Notes: generated by a model from the letters alone, not told the origin. DNA of 64,000 bases from Vibrio sp. LaRot3 (GCF_027587025.1 NZ_JAPPTI010000004.1:186001-250000); one strand, 5' to 3'. Positions 35,501-45,335 are shown, counted from the stretch's first letter. Made by a program: numbers and translations.

Positions 35501-36205
35501 ATGAATAAGAGTCTACTCACTAACATTATCGCCCTTGCTCTTTTAGCCGGTGGCCATCAAGCTGACAACCAAATTGCCTTTTACGCGGGTCTATTCGCCT
35601 TCTCAGGTGCGATTACTAACTGGCTTGCTATCCACATGTTGTTTGAGAAAGTGCCGGGCTTATACGGTTCAGGCGTTATCCCTGCTCGTTTTGAAGAGTT
35701 CAAAGCAGCAATCAAGAATCTGATGATGGAACAGTTCTTTAATGAACAAAACATCGACAAGTTCTTAAGCCAAGAAATGGCAGGAGAAAAAACGCTAAAT
35801 CTTGAGCCAGTGATTGCTAAGGTGGATTTCAACCCGACGTTTGATTCATTAGTTGAAGTGATCGCAAACTCACCGTTTGGTGGCATGTTGGCGATGTTTG
35901 GCGGTACAGAAGCATTACAGCCACTCAAACAGCCGTTCGTAGAAAAGATGCAGCAATCAGTGATTGAGATTAGCCAAAGTGACACGGTTAAAGACGCGCT
36001 AAAAGATCAGCTTGAATCTCCAGCTATGATGGATGAAATCAAAACCAATATTGAAAACATCATCGATCAACGCTTAAGTGAGCTGACACCTCAACTGGTC
36101 AAAGAAATGGTACAAACCATGATAAAAGAGCACCTAGGTTGGCTTGTGGTTTGGGGTGGTGTATTCGGCGGCCTGATTGGTATCGCGTCCTCTTTCATCG
36201 CTTAA
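35501..36205 (+). CDS. DUF445 family membrane protein
   Basis: This 234-residue protein starts MNKSLLTNIIALALLAGG. Helix 1 (5-20) and helix 2 with AFSGAITNWLAIHMLFEKVPGLYGSGVIPARFEEFK, the DUF445 signature, are followed by an amphipathic helical domain and a C-terminal anchor WLVVWGGVFGGLIGIASSFI. The family is widespread and uncharacterised. I chose the ATG at this point, as the 19-residue longer version has a poor start context. Confidence 0.85.
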   Translation: MNKSLLTNIIALALLAGGHQADNQIAFYAGLFAFSGAITNWLAIHMLFEKVPGLYGSGVIPARFEEFKAAIKNLMMEQFFNEQNIDKFLSQEMAGEKTLNLEPVIAKVDFNPTFDSLVEVIANSPFGGMLAMFGGTEALQPLKQPFVEKMQQSVIEISQSDTVKDALKDQLESPAMMDEIKTNIENIIDQRLSELTPQLVKEMVQTMIKEHLGWLVVWGGVFGGLIGIASSFIA

Positions 36206-36234
36206 TCGTCGTTACTAACTACCCTCTTAAACGC

Positions 36235-36262
36235 AAAAGGAGCACAACATGTGCTCCTTTTT
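36235..36262. terminator. bidirectional terminator
   Basis: AAAAGGAGCAC / GTGCTCCTTTT plus flanking A and T runs lie between convergent DUF445 and Lrp genes. Confidence 0.85.
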
Positions 36263-36276
36263 CAATTTTGTTTGGG

Positions 36277-36744
36277 TTATATCTGCGCAGCACTGACTCC
36301 GAAACTGGTCTTATGCTCTTCGATCACCACTTCACTCCGAGTTTGAATAACACCGGGTAAGTTGCCCAACTTCTGTGACATGAAGTGCTGATACTCTTTC
36401 ATACTGCGCACACGCACTTTGATCATGGTGTCAAAATCCCCCGAAAGTGAATAGCAAGATTCAATTTCAGGCATATCTTCAATGGCTTTAGCGAATTTTT
36501 CAAAAATAGAGAAGCTGCTTTGATCTAGACGAATATGAATAAAAACTTGCACATCTAAGCCAAGTTTTTCCGCATTCAACTCAGCATGATAACCAGTAAT
36601 ATAGCCTTCTTTTTCCAATCGTTTTACACGATCAGAGCAGGGAGAGGTAGTGAGGTTGACATGACGCGCCAACTCAACGATAGCGATTCTTCCTTGGTTA
36701 TGCAGAACACGCAAAATTTCGCGATCAATTCGATCTAATTCCAT
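36277..36744 (-). CDS. Lrp/AsnC family regulator near the put genes
   Basis: This is a 155-residue Lrp-type regulator. The N-terminal helix-turn-helix ILRVLHNQGRIAIVELARHVNLTTSPCSDRVKRLEKEGYI is followed by an AsnC ligand-binding (RAM) domain ending ...YSLSGDFDTMIKVRVRSMKEYQ. GGAAG lies six bases before the chosen ATG. Its proximity to putP and putA suggests control of proline catabolism, as PutR-like Lrp proteins do in other bacteria; this is inference. Confidence 0.88.
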   Translation of the reverse strand: MELDRIDREILRVLHNQGRIAIVELARHVNLTTSPCSDRVKRLEKEGYITGYHAELNAEKLGLDVQVFIHIRLDQSSFSIFEKFAKAIEDMPEIESCYSLSGDFDTMIKVRVRSMKEYQHFMSQKLGNLPGVIQTRSEVVIEEHKTSFGVSAAQI

Positions 36745-36848
36745 GATCAACTTCCATAAATGTCATTAGTACAACGGCTTATAAACCAGTTAATCACACT
36801 ATTTGGAACAAGAAAAACGTAATTGCGTAAGATTCAGTAAGAAAATGT

Positions 36849-37076
36849 TTATGCGGCTTTTACATTCGGCAAAATTGTCGTTTGCGGCTCTGACTGATGA
36901 TTGCACGCACGGCAATAGTATTGCTTCTCCATTTTCACGTAATGGTCGCCTTGTACTACTGTGGAGAAAAAGCAGAAAAATGCTTTAAATAATGAATCCT
37001 GCGTTTGGTCACAGCGTTTCATTACAATTTTATGAGCGGTCTTCTTATGACAGCAATCGCAGTACATTTGTGGCAT
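36849..37076 (-). CDS. small zinc-ribbon-like protein
   Basis: This 75-residue protein has two Cys pairs, MYCDCCHKKTAHK near the N-terminus and YYCRACNHQ near residue 58, spaced like a zinc ribbon. A Lys/Phe-rich central part joins them. GGGGAG lies seven bases before the ATG, which supports expression; an in-frame GTG is one codon upstream. Function unknown; it lies between the Lrp regulator and putP. Confidence 0.6.
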   Translation of the reverse strand: MPQMYCDCCHKKTAHKIVMKRCDQTQDSLFKAFFCFFSTVVQGDHYVKMEKQYYCRACNHQSEPQTTILPNVKAA

Positions 37077-37202
37077 CACTTTTCTCCCCTATATTTCGCC
37101 AGTCCTTGAAATTGACTCTTTTATAAACAGTTGGTTCCCTTAATTGAAATTTGTGTATCAAAAATGTGACTCAGGATTAAATTTTCCTTGGAAGAATAAA
37201 AA

Positions 37203-37221
37203 AGCCCTGCTACGCAGGGCT
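37203..37221 (-). terminator. terminator of the put operon
   Basis: AGCCCTGC-TAC-GCAGGGCT is followed on the - strand by TTTTTT. It lies 20 bases after the putP stop codon. Confidence 0.85.
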
Positions 37222-37242
37222 AAAATCATTCACCTATAAGGG

Positions 37243-38733
37243 CTAATCAAGTTCTATTAGCTGCTTCTCAAAATCCTTATGTTGAGCTTGAACAGCTTCT
37301 TCTGGCTCACCCGTTAGACGACTTACTGCCACAATTGCAATTGTTGAAAGAATAATACCTGGGACGATTTCATACACATCGAACCAACCACCAGACAATT
37401 GCTTCCAAACCACAATGGTCACACCACCAACAATAATACCCGCTAGTGCACCGTTACGGTTCATCTTAGACCAGTACAAACTCAGTACGACCGCAGGGCC
37501 AAATGCTGCACCAAAACCTGCCCAAGCGTAAGAAACTAATCCAAGTACCGAGCTATCTGGTGTCATCGCTAAAATCAGTGCCACAATTGAGATAGCAACT
37601 ACCGCAATACGGCCTACCATCACAATCTCTTCAGAGCTTGCGTCTTGCTTGAAGACTTGCTTATAAAAGTCCTCAGCCAATGCCGATGAAGACACCAACA
37701 ATTGAGAATCGGCAGTACTCATGATCGCCGCTAGAATCGCCGCCAGTAAGATACCCGCTACCACTGGGTGGAACATAGCATTCACTAATAGCATGAACAC
37801 TTTCTCACCATCATCGAGTGTTACGTTGGCAGAGTTAGTCACGTAAATTAAACCAACTAGACCAACAAGCATTGCGCCAATCATAGACAATGCAGTCCAG
37901 ATAACAGCGATGCGACGGGCTGTCGTCAAATCTTTATTGGTTCGAGACGCTTTAAAACGAGCCAGAATATGTGGCTGACCAAAGTAACCTAGACCCCATG
38001 CAACCAAAGAAATAATCGCAATAGCGGAAAGCGGTTTACCCGTTGAATCATCCCACAGTGTTAATAGCTCAGGGTTAATGCGTTCAAGGCTCGCACCTAA
38101 GTCGCTAAACCCACCATCCATTGCAACAATTGGCACGATCATCAGCGCTGCGGCCATAAGAAGGCCTTGCACTAAATCGGTCCACGATACCGCAAGGAAA
38201 CCGCCAAACAGTGTGTATGACACAACACAAACGGTTCCGATGATGACCGCAGTGGTGTAATCAAGGCCAAATACTGTTTCAAACAATTTACCGCCTGCCA
38301 CCAAGCCTGAGCTGGTGTAGAAAAGGAAGAATAAAAGGATAAAGAAAGCAGAAATTGTTTGAATCAGCTTTGATTTGTCATTAAAGCGACGCGATAAGAA
38401 CTCTGGTAACGTTAACGCATCTGTCGTGATGCTGTAAGTACGCAGACGCTTAGCACTGATCAACCAGTTAGCCCATGTTCCCACAAGCAAGCCACCCGCA
38501 AGCCAAAACGCTTCAATACCTGCCGCATAAGCGTAACCCGGTAGACCAAGTAGCAACCAGCCACTCATGTCTGATGCACCCGCAGATAACGCTGCCGGCC
38601 AAGGGCCAAGTGAGCGTCCACCTAAGAAGTAGTCCGTTGAGTTTTTCGTTCGTTGATACGCAATAACACCTATCGCTAACATCATGATTAAGTAAGCGAT
38701 AAATGTGGTTGTAATAGCAAAGCTATTTTCCAT
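37243..38733 (-). CDS. putP: sodium/proline symporter
   Basis: This 496-residue SSS-family symporter has about 13 helices. PutP features include YFLGGRSLGPWPAALSAGASDMSGWLLLGLPG (key SAGASDMSGW) and ILAAIMSTADSQLLVSSSALAEDFY, which carries Na+ and proline site residues. It imports proline for PutA. It is the last gene of the putA - ALDH-like - putP unit. Confidence 0.96.
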   Translation of the reverse strand: MENSFAITTTFIAYLIMMLAIGVIAYQRTKNSTDYFLGGRSLGPWPAALSAGASDMSGWLLLGLPGYAYAAGIEAFWLAGGLLVGTWANWLISAKRLRTYSITTDALTLPEFLSRRFNDKSKLIQTISAFFILLFFLFYTSSGLVAGGKLFETVFGLDYTTAVIIGTVCVVSYTLFGGFLAVSWTDLVQGLLMAAALMIVPIVAMDGGFSDLGASLERINPELLTLWDDSTGKPLSAIAIISLVAWGLGYFGQPHILARFKASRTNKDLTTARRIAVIWTALSMIGAMLVGLVGLIYVTNSANVTLDDGEKVFMLLVNAMFHPVVAGILLAAILAAIMSTADSQLLVSSSALAEDFYKQVFKQDASSEEIVMVGRIAVVAISIVALILAMTPDSSVLGLVSYAWAGFGAAFGPAVVLSLYWSKMNRNGALAGIIVGGVTIVVWKQLSGGWFDVYEIVPGIILSTIAIVAVSRLTGEPEEAVQAQHKDFEKQLIELD

Positions 38734-38801
38734 GTGTTTTTCCTCTTAGCAAAAAGATCACCCACTGTGGCGGTATCCTCCGTGGTACCGCCACAACAGG
38801 G

Positions 38802-39500
38802 TTAGTGAGCATCGGTCCCAAGTTCTAACAAGGTCGCGTTTCCACCCACTGCTGTTATATTTATTGTTCTCGTTCGCTCGGTAATAAACCGAAGCGACAG
38901 ATGCGAATCATGAGCCACATTGAGTGCATCAAGATCCGTTTCTGAAACCAAACTGACAATCGCACCTGTACGCGTTGCCAATTGTCGATTAAGGCTTAAT
39001 TCCGCCTTAGTTGAACCAACCCATCCCACACTACGCACATCCGATTCCAATACCTGCTGAAAGGCATCAAAAGAGGTAAATTGCATAAGATTGGTTGGTA
39101 AAGAAGACTGCTGATAAGCAGCATCCAAGTTTTCTGTGAAATCCTGATCGTCTGAACAAATCACCACGCTGTTCCCAGCAACGAGTGCCGCTGTAATCTG
39201 CGCCATCGCCGCGAGTTGGGCGTTATCTGAAGTTTGCTCGACGATAATGGCAGCAACACCACGCCCAGCGGTGTAAAGTTCGTTCGTTTCACCAGTTGGG
39301 CCAACCAACTGATGAGTTTGTGCCAACAAAGCACTCGCTTGCTCTAGGTGAAAACCAATCACTGCACCCAGCTTTGGTTGGCTTTGCGCCAAAATGTTTT
39401 TGACCGATAACAGAGCTTCGGTTTTCGAATCAAAATCGGTTAGGTTCCAATTTTCCCAAGCTGAAAACGCATCAGAAAAACGAATCACTTGATGAACCAT
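38802..39500 (-). CDS. stand-alone PutA C-terminal (ALDH-superfamily) domain
   Basis: This 232-residue protein starts at MVHQVIRFSD, with AGAGGAGAAATAAT before the ATG and a one-base gap after the putA stop. ITAALVAGNSVVICSDDQ mirrors the aldehyde dehydrogenase cofactor-domain segment of PutA itself (VSAALVAGNTVVAKPAEQ). No catalytic Cys is present. The end, INITAVGGNATLLELG, resembles the extreme C-terminus of long PutA proteins such as E. coli (…NTAAAGGNASLMTIG as I recall). I read it as the non-catalytic ALDHSF domain of long PutA encoded as a separate gene. It is often labelled P5C dehydrogenase, which is probably wrong. Confidence 0.78.
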   Translation of the reverse strand: MVHQVIRFSDAFSAWENWNLTDFDSKTEALLSVKNILAQSQPKLGAVIGFHLEQASALLAQTHQLVGPTGETNELYTAGRGVAAIIVEQTSDNAQLAAMAQITAALVAGNSVVICSDDQDFTENLDAAYQQSSLPTNLMQFTSFDAFQQVLESDVRSVGWVGSTKAELSLNRQLATRTGAIVSLVSETDLDALNVAHDSHLSLRFITERTRTINITAVGGNATLLELGTDAH

Positions 39501-39501
39501 A

Positions 39502-42500
39502 TTATTTCTCCTCTGCGTTGTACGTTGCTTGAGTAAAGCGATAGAGATAATGAGGGCCACCCGCTTTCGGCCCGGTACCCGACAATCCTTGACCGCCAAA
39601 TGGCTGTACGCCTACCACCGCACCAACTTGGTCACGGTTGATGTAACAGTTACCCACGCGTGCGTGTTTTTCTATCCAGCGATAAGTGGTTTTATTACGA
39701 CTATGAACACCCATGGTTAAACCAAAGCCAGTCTGATTTATTTGCTCTACCACCTGAGTTAATTGATTGGCCTTGAAACGAACCACATGCAAAATTGGGC
39801 CAAACTGCTCTTCGGTTAGGCAGGCAATGTCATCAATTTCAAATGCGGATGGCGCGATGTAATCACCATGGACACAAGTCTCTGGTAGGTTGAGTTGGGT
39901 GATGGTCTTTTGCGTGGTGCTCATATGCTCAATATGCGCTTGCAGTTTCTGCTTCGCTTTTTGATCAATCACAGGGCCCACATCGGTTGAGTGAAGATGT
40001 GGGACACCGACCGAAAGCTCCTGCATTGCACCTTGAATCAAAGCGATGATTCGATCTGCGATATCTTCTTGTACATACAGCACGCGCAGTGCACTACAAC
40101 GTTGACCTGCGGAAGCAAAAGCTGAGCGAATCACATCACGGACTACTTGCTCAGGTAACGCAGTGCTATCAACGATCATGGCGTTCTGACCACCCGTTTC
40201 TGCGATAAACGGTACTGGCGCAGTCTCACGCTCGGCCAAGGTTTTATTTATCAATTGGGCAGTCGCCGTCGAGCCCGTAAAGGCGACTCCGGCAATCGCC
40301 GGATGAGAGGTCAAAGCATGACCAATGTCAGAGCCTAGACCTGGCAATAGTTGAATCACACCATTGTCAAAACCCGCATCTAGCATTAGCTCTACCGCTC
40401 GGTGGGCTATTAAGCTCGTTTGTTCTGCTGGTTTAGCAACAACAGTGTTACCGGCAACCAATGCGGCGCTCACTTGGCCAAGGAAGATAGCCAATGGGAA
40501 ATTCCAAGGGCTAATACAAACAAATACGCCACGACCCGTTCGTGATACCTGACGAACCTGTCCATCAAAGCCCGTTACCGCCAATGACCCCAAGGCTTCA
40601 ACTTGTTTGGCGTAGTAACGACAAAAATCAACCGCTTCACGCACCTCATCAATGCTGTCATGAATAGTCTTGCCCGCTTCTTGATGACACAGTGCCACCA
40701 ATTCAGCCAAGTTTGCTTCTAGCAAATCTGCCAGCTTATCCAGTTTGCTTGCGCGCTCGTTGGCAGATGTCTGCTGCCAAGCACTGAGTGCTGCCTGTGC
40801 GCCATTAATGGCTACGGAAACATGATCAAGGTTTGCCATCGCAACACGCCCGACCTGCAAACGTCGATCATATGGGGCAGTCACAGTTTCAACATGCGAA
40901 CTATCCTTGATCATGCTTTCGGTATTTAGCTGACCATTCAGTATTGGCGCAGCGTTCCATTGACGAGTAAGCCAAGCTTCCACTTGCGCCTCAAATGGGC
41001 GAGCTTCGCTTTCTATATCAACGTTGATTCCCGCTGAGTTTTTCCGTTCTGTAAAGACATCCGGCGGCAGAGGAATACTGCGATTATTTAAGCTTTCATA
41101 GGCAAGCAAGCTATCAATAGGGTGAACAGTTAAGCTCCCAACTGGACAGCGAGCATCAACTAAACGGTGAACAAACGAGCTGTTCGCGCCATTTTCTAAC
41201 AGTCGACGAACCAGATACGGTAGCAAATCTTTATGGCTTCCTACTGGTGCATAAATACGGACTGACTGTTTATAAGTCTCCATGACGTGGTTATAAAGCG
41301 AATCGCCCATGCCATGTAAACGTTGGAATTCAAACTCTTTATGCGTCGCCATTACCGCAATTGAAGTCACGGTTTGAGCGTTATGAGAAGCAAACTGCGG
41401 GAAGATATTGCCTTTTACATGCTCGCTCAATAAGAAACGGGCACAGGCGAGGTAAGCAACATCTGTCGCTTCTTTGCGAGTGTAAACCGGATAGTTTGCA
41501 TAACCCGCTTGCTGAGACCACTTAATTTCACTGTCCCAATACGCCCCTTTCACCAAACGCATTGGAATGCGATCGCCCTGCTGTTTGGCCAAACCATTGA
41601 GCCAGACCAACACAGGTAGCGCACGCTTGGAATAGGCTTGCACTACTAGGCCAAACTTACCCCAACCTTTAACCACATCACTGCGATATAGTTTCTCAAA
41701 CAATTTTAATGACAGCTCTAAGCGATCCGCTTCTTCTGCGTCAATGGTGATTGCCACGTCTAGCTCTACTGCACGAGTAAGCAATTGTATAACGGTGTCA
41801 TGCAACTCGGTCAGTACGCGCGCTTCATTCGCCACTTCATAACGAGGATGCAGCGCAGACAACTTAATAGATACAGAAGGCGCAGGGCTTGTGTCCAAGC
41901 CATATTTGTCACGACCTACCGCTTCAATAGCCATCAAGTAATCTTTGAAATATTTATTCGCATCGCCAGAGGTAAGAGCGGCTTCACCCAGCATGTCGTA
42001 AGAATAGGTAAACCCTTTATCGCGCATCGCCTTACCGTTCTTCTGCGCTTCGGCAATGCTACGACCCAATACAAACTGATGCCCCATGATTTTCATCGCT
42101 TGATGCATCGCTTTGCGGATCACCGGCTCAGACATCTTATTGACTAAACGATTGACCGCTTGAGTTGGGCTTGGGGATTGCTGTTCAGATAAACCCACCA
42201 CTTTACCCGTCAACATCAAGCCCCAAGTAGACGCGTTGACGAAAACTGAATCCGAGTTTTTCAGGTGTGATTTCCAATCCGCGACACTGAGTTTGTCGCG
42301 TATTAAAGCATCGGCGGTTGCCGCATCTGGAATACGCATCAATGCTTCAGCCAAGCACATCAATAAAATGCCCTCTTGAGTATCGAGACTGTACTCAAGT
42401 AACAAGGCATCTATCATTTGAATCGACTTCTTATCTGCGCGAATAGCTTGAATAAGCTGCGTGGTTTTATCTGTGATGAGCGTTTTTTCAGCATCACTTG

Positions 42501-42633
42501 GCGTCGCCAAAGGGAGTAATTGTTTCAGCCATTGGGATTCATCCACCATATAAAGTGGAGAGATCAACGCCCAAAGTTGGTCGAGTGGCTGTTCAACAAA
42601 ATCAGCACTTAACACATCGGTTGCTGTAAACAT
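39502..42633 (-). CDS. putA: bifunctional proline dehydrogenase / P5C dehydrogenase
   Basis: This 1043-residue PutA oxidises proline to glutamate in two steps. The helical N-terminal domain carries no ribbon-helix-helix DNA-binding part, unlike E. coli PutA. The PRODH barrel (about 190-480) includes RLVKGAYWDSEIKW, FASHNAQTVTS and RRLLENGANSSFVHRL (FAD and substrate residues). The P5C dehydrogenase part (about 570-1035) includes PWNFPLAIFLGQ, AETGGQNAMIVDST with catalytic Glu and SAGQRCSALRVLY with catalytic Cys. It ends near the typical length of short (type A) PutA; the extra C-terminal domain is a separate gene one base downstream. Confidence 0.96.
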   Translation of the reverse strand: MFTATDVLSADFVEQPLDQLWALISPLYMVDESQWLKQLLPLATPSDAEKTLITDKTTQLIQAIRADKKSIQMIDALLLEYSLDTQEGILLMCLAEALMRIPDAATADALIRDKLSVADWKSHLKNSDSVFVNASTWGLMLTGKVVGLSEQQSPSPTQAVNRLVNKMSEPVIRKAMHQAMKIMGHQFVLGRSIAEAQKNGKAMRDKGFTYSYDMLGEAALTSGDANKYFKDYLMAIEAVGRDKYGLDTSPAPSVSIKLSALHPRYEVANEARVLTELHDTVIQLLTRAVELDVAITIDAEEADRLELSLKLFEKLYRSDVVKGWGKFGLVVQAYSKRALPVLVWLNGLAKQQGDRIPMRLVKGAYWDSEIKWSQQAGYANYPVYTRKEATDVAYLACARFLLSEHVKGNIFPQFASHNAQTVTSIAVMATHKEFEFQRLHGMGDSLYNHVMETYKQSVRIYAPVGSHKDLLPYLVRRLLENGANSSFVHRLVDARCPVGSLTVHPIDSLLAYESLNNRSIPLPPDVFTERKNSAGINVDIESEARPFEAQVEAWLTRQWNAAPILNGQLNTESMIKDSSHVETVTAPYDRRLQVGRVAMANLDHVSVAINGAQAALSAWQQTSANERASKLDKLADLLEANLAELVALCHQEAGKTIHDSIDEVREAVDFCRYYAKQVEALGSLAVTGFDGQVRQVSRTGRGVFVCISPWNFPLAIFLGQVSAALVAGNTVVAKPAEQTSLIAHRAVELMLDAGFDNGVIQLLPGLGSDIGHALTSHPAIAGVAFTGSTATAQLINKTLAERETAPVPFIAETGGQNAMIVDSTALPEQVVRDVIRSAFASAGQRCSALRVLYVQEDIADRIIALIQGAMQELSVGVPHLHSTDVGPVIDQKAKQKLQAHIEHMSTTQKTITQLNLPETCVHGDYIAPSAFEIDDIACLTEEQFGPILHVVRFKANQLTQVVEQINQTGFGLTMGVHSRNKTTYRWIEKHARVGNCYINRDQVGAVVGVQPFGGQGLSGTGPKAGGPHYLYRFTQATYNAEEK

Positions 42634-42820
42634 GCGTTTTCCTCAATCTCACACCTGACAAATGTGCAGGTTTCCTACAATGGCTTGCAGTGTATTTTGA
42701 GTGCACGAGGAATACTTGTCAAAAACTCCGGATTATTTGCTAAAAACTTCGATATTTAACAAAATAAAAACATGATCACATCACAATAAACAAAATTATC
42801 GATTAGTTTTGTTTTCTTTT

Positions 42821-43636
42821 TTAACCAAATTGTTTCTTGTACTGTGACGGCGATACGCCTTGCAAGCGAGAAAAACTGTGCGTGAAGGTACTCTGGCCTG
42901 AGAACCCAGTCAGCTCAGCCACTTTACCTAGCGTAAACTGCCCTTGCTCAATCAGCTTCTTCGCTTTATCGATACGTTTGTTTAATACATATTGGTGAGG
43001 CGTGATCCCCATATGTTCTTTAAACAGCATATGAAATTGGCTTTCGCCCAAGAACACGCTACCTGCCAACTGAGCCACTGAGATTTTATGCGTGAGATGC
43101 TGTTCGATGTAACGGTCGATGGCTTCTAAGTCGAAACGGGACTCTTTCTGTCGAGAAGATAACGCCGAAATATGACGATTAAGCAACGCCATCACGGTGT
43201 CATTACAAGCGCGGCTTAACAGTAGGTCATTGGGGCTAGCTTGCATCTCTGCGACCAGCATTTGAATTAACTTTTGGATCTGTCCGTCTAATTGAAAATA
43301 GGTTTCAGACTGATTAAGCTCATTTAAGCGCTGCAGCATCAAAGGGTCATCATTGTCTGGCGTTGGCATGTTCAACACCAAAATATCCGACTGACCTACC
43401 ACACCACCAAAGGCATGCCCCGAGCCCGATGTCACGACACAACCTTGCCCCGGCCCAACTAAATTGCCGTAACCACTTACTTCGAACTCCGCTTGTCCCC
43501 TTAAACCAATCACGATTTGGGTATAACTGTGATCATGGCAATCCATATAAGAAGGCAGAGTCACCAACTCAGCAGGTTTGGGTGACAAAATTTTGGACAT
43601 ATCAAGGTCAATTGGTGGTGTCTTTGCGTCGCTCAT
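42821..43636 (-). CDS. AraC family regulator with cupin sensor, adjacent to putA
   Basis: This 271-residue regulator has a cupin-type N-terminal domain (about 25-95, with HDHSYTQIVIGLRGQAEFEV and GPGQGCVVTSGSGHAFGG). Its AraC DNA-binding domain (about 165-270) contains VAQLAGSVFLGESQFHMLFKEHMGITPHQYV and KVAELTGFSGQSTFTHSFSRLQGVSPSQYKKQF. It is on the same strand directly upstream of putA, separated by about 190 bases, so it is a candidate activator of proline utilisation (inference). Confidence 0.88.
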   Translation of the reverse strand: MSDAKTPPIDLDMSKILSPKPAELVTLPSYMDCHDHSYTQIVIGLRGQAEFEVSGYGNLVGPGQGCVVTSGSGHAFGGVVGQSDILVLNMPTPDNDDPLMLQRLNELNQSETYFQLDGQIQKLIQMLVAEMQASPNDLLLSRACNDTVMALLNRHISALSSRQKESRFDLEAIDRYIEQHLTHKISVAQLAGSVFLGESQFHMLFKEHMGITPHQYVLNKRIDKAKKLIEQGQFTLGKVAELTGFSGQSTFTHSFSRLQGVSPSQYKKQFG

Positions 43637-44075
43637 AGCGTTCCTATTAGGCGATCATAGAAAAGAAGTTTGATGGTATACCAATTCTCGTTTGATCTCG
43701 AAAATTTCTGCAATACGCATGAAAATGCATAAATTACTTCAACAAACTGTTCAAATCTCTTTTGCAAATCAGCGCAAAAGTGAAGATTTTCCTACCGGAA
43801 GAATGATCAAGTGCACATAAATTACGGCTGATGTCACTCCTAAGCCGATTACCTGATAGGAAATGTCATTCTTTACTTGCTTATTTCCGTGAACTCCCCA
43901 AAATAATGCGTGGTACTTTGGATTTATTTTTATAAAGTTATGATAGTCTTATCCTCCAGAGTGCTATAAAGGATAGTAGACACTTGTTGATGGCAGAAAA
44001 CCAATGGACTGTCAAAAATTTGTCTGTGATTGTTCTTACTTTAGTGAATTTAAACGTTAATTGTTGTAGAGACTT
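43637..44075. other. divergent intergenic region, araC / PEGA genes
   Basis: This 439-base region separates divergent genes. I see no coding sequence, no strong hairpin and no clear operator. It is AT-rich towards 44075 and must hold both promoters. Confidence 0.4.
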
Positions 44076-45182
44076 ATGATAACACGTCGCATCCCCGCGC
44101 TTTTGCTTGCGCTAAGCCCATTTTGGGTATCGACATCGGTAGTTGCAGAGAGTGCAAACTCAACGGATCCTGTAATTGCTATCGATAACAAATTAAGTAG
44201 TAAACAGTCAGAAATGAACAACCTTGCTGCAGAATACGATGCAGAAGCTGACAGTTACCAACAACTGCAAAACGAGCACGGCAAACTTAAGCGCGATGAA
44301 AGCGAATTAAACGCAAAGCGTAATCGAGCTAAATCTGCTTTGGACAAACAATATAGCCGTCTTTTAGAAGATCCAGATATTGATTTAGTGAGTTTCCAAA
44401 AAGCTTACCAAGATGCTTGGAGTGCAGTTAAAGCTAACCAAACTGCACTACTTGAAAGCCAGCAATCAATCACTGAAAGTGAAATTCGCCTTTCTCAAGT
44501 AAAGCAGAAGCAAGCACGCCTTTCTTCTGAGTTCTCATACTTAGAAGAGCAAAAAGTAGAAGCTCGTATTAAACGCCTTGAAGCTGAACTACGCGAAAGC
44601 GATGTAATGCAAACAAGCTTTAAAACAAGTTGTTCTGCGACAATGACTTTAGGTGAATGTACAAGCCAAGGCCAATACCTAACTAAGCAAAAAGCCGTTA
44701 AAGCATTTAAGGCTAAGTTGATGGACAGCCTAACTGAATCAAATATCGCGAAACAAAACGCGAAAGGTGTTCAGCTAAATGTTCACGTGCAAGATAGCCA
44801 AATCATGCGTTCTGGTTTTGAAGGCAACAACAGTTACTTCACTGAAATGCAGGCTCAGCTTCAAGCGAAGCCAGAAGCGACTGCAGCATGTAAACTTCTT
44901 AACGTGTCTAGCCGTTACTGTCTAAAAGACGCTTCAACGGCACAACAAGAAAAGAAGCAAGATAAAAACTGGGTGAGCGTGACCGTTCGCTCTGATCAGT
45001 ACAACGACTCCGTTACAATTAACGGTGTTGATTACGGTAGCACACCAGTTGAAGTGTTACTGCCAAAAGGTATCCACCAAGTTACCGTGACTAAGCAAGG
45101 TTACCAAACCTACAACCGCGAAGTGACGATTAACCAAAACGATACAGTTTGGGTGAAACTTCGCTCAAAATCCGAAGGTTAA
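44076..45182 (+). CDS. secreted coiled-coil PEGA-domain protein
   Basis: This 368-residue protein has a signal peptide (1-24, VVAES). A long Gln/Glu/Lys-rich coiled coil covers about 30-185. A central segment with Cys residues (TSCSATMTLGECTSQ) follows. A C-terminal PEGA domain (about 295-365) has SVTVRSDQYNDSVTINGVDYGSTPVEVLLPKG and HQVTVTKQGYQTYNREV. The downstream gene is a full-length paralogue with an extra domain. PEGA domains often bind cell-envelope or other proteins; function unknown. Confidence 0.75.
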   Translation: MITRRIPALLLALSPFWVSTSVVAESANSTDPVIAIDNKLSSKQSEMNNLAAEYDAEADSYQQLQNEHGKLKRDESELNAKRNRAKSALDKQYSRLLEDPDIDLVSFQKAYQDAWSAVKANQTALLESQQSITESEIRLSQVKQKQARLSSEFSYLEEQKVEARIKRLEAELRESDVMQTSFKTSCSATMTLGECTSQGQYLTKQKAVKAFKAKLMDSLTESNIAKQNAKGVQLNVHVQDSQIMRSGFEGNNSYFTEMQAQLQAKPEATAACKLLNVSSRYCLKDASTAQQEKKQDKNWVSVTVRSDQYNDSVTINGVDYGSTPVEVLLPKGIHQVTVTKQGYQTYNREVTINQNDTVWVKLRSKSEG

Positions 45183-45232
45183 GTCAAACATAACCTATGC
45201 GATAAAAACGAGCTAATTCACAAAGATGAACG

Positions 45233-45290
45233 AAAACGCCATTTTGCTTCTAAGTTACAACGATAACTTAAGACAAAGTGGCGTTTTCGT
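45233..45290 (+). terminator. long terminator between tandem paralogues
   Basis: AAAACGCCA...TGGCGTTTT encloses an inner stem TAAGTT/AACTTA, and CGTTT follows. It is a long imperfect hairpin of about 55 bases that separates transcription of the two PEGA genes. Confidence 0.6.
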
Positions 45291-45335
45291 TTAGAATAGG
45301 TCAATTAACCCAATTTAAGATGTAGAAAGACTAAG

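Noticed and set aside
38802..39599. A 265-residue version of the ALDH-like protein starting inside putA
   Set aside because: The 33 extra N-terminal residues overlap putA and read as out-of-frame sequence; the ATG at 39500 has AGAGGAG and the expected PutA-type domain start.
42640..42820. CRP site upstream of putA
   Set aside because: TGTGATGTGATCATG was examined, but the second half-site does not fit TCACA at the correct spacing.
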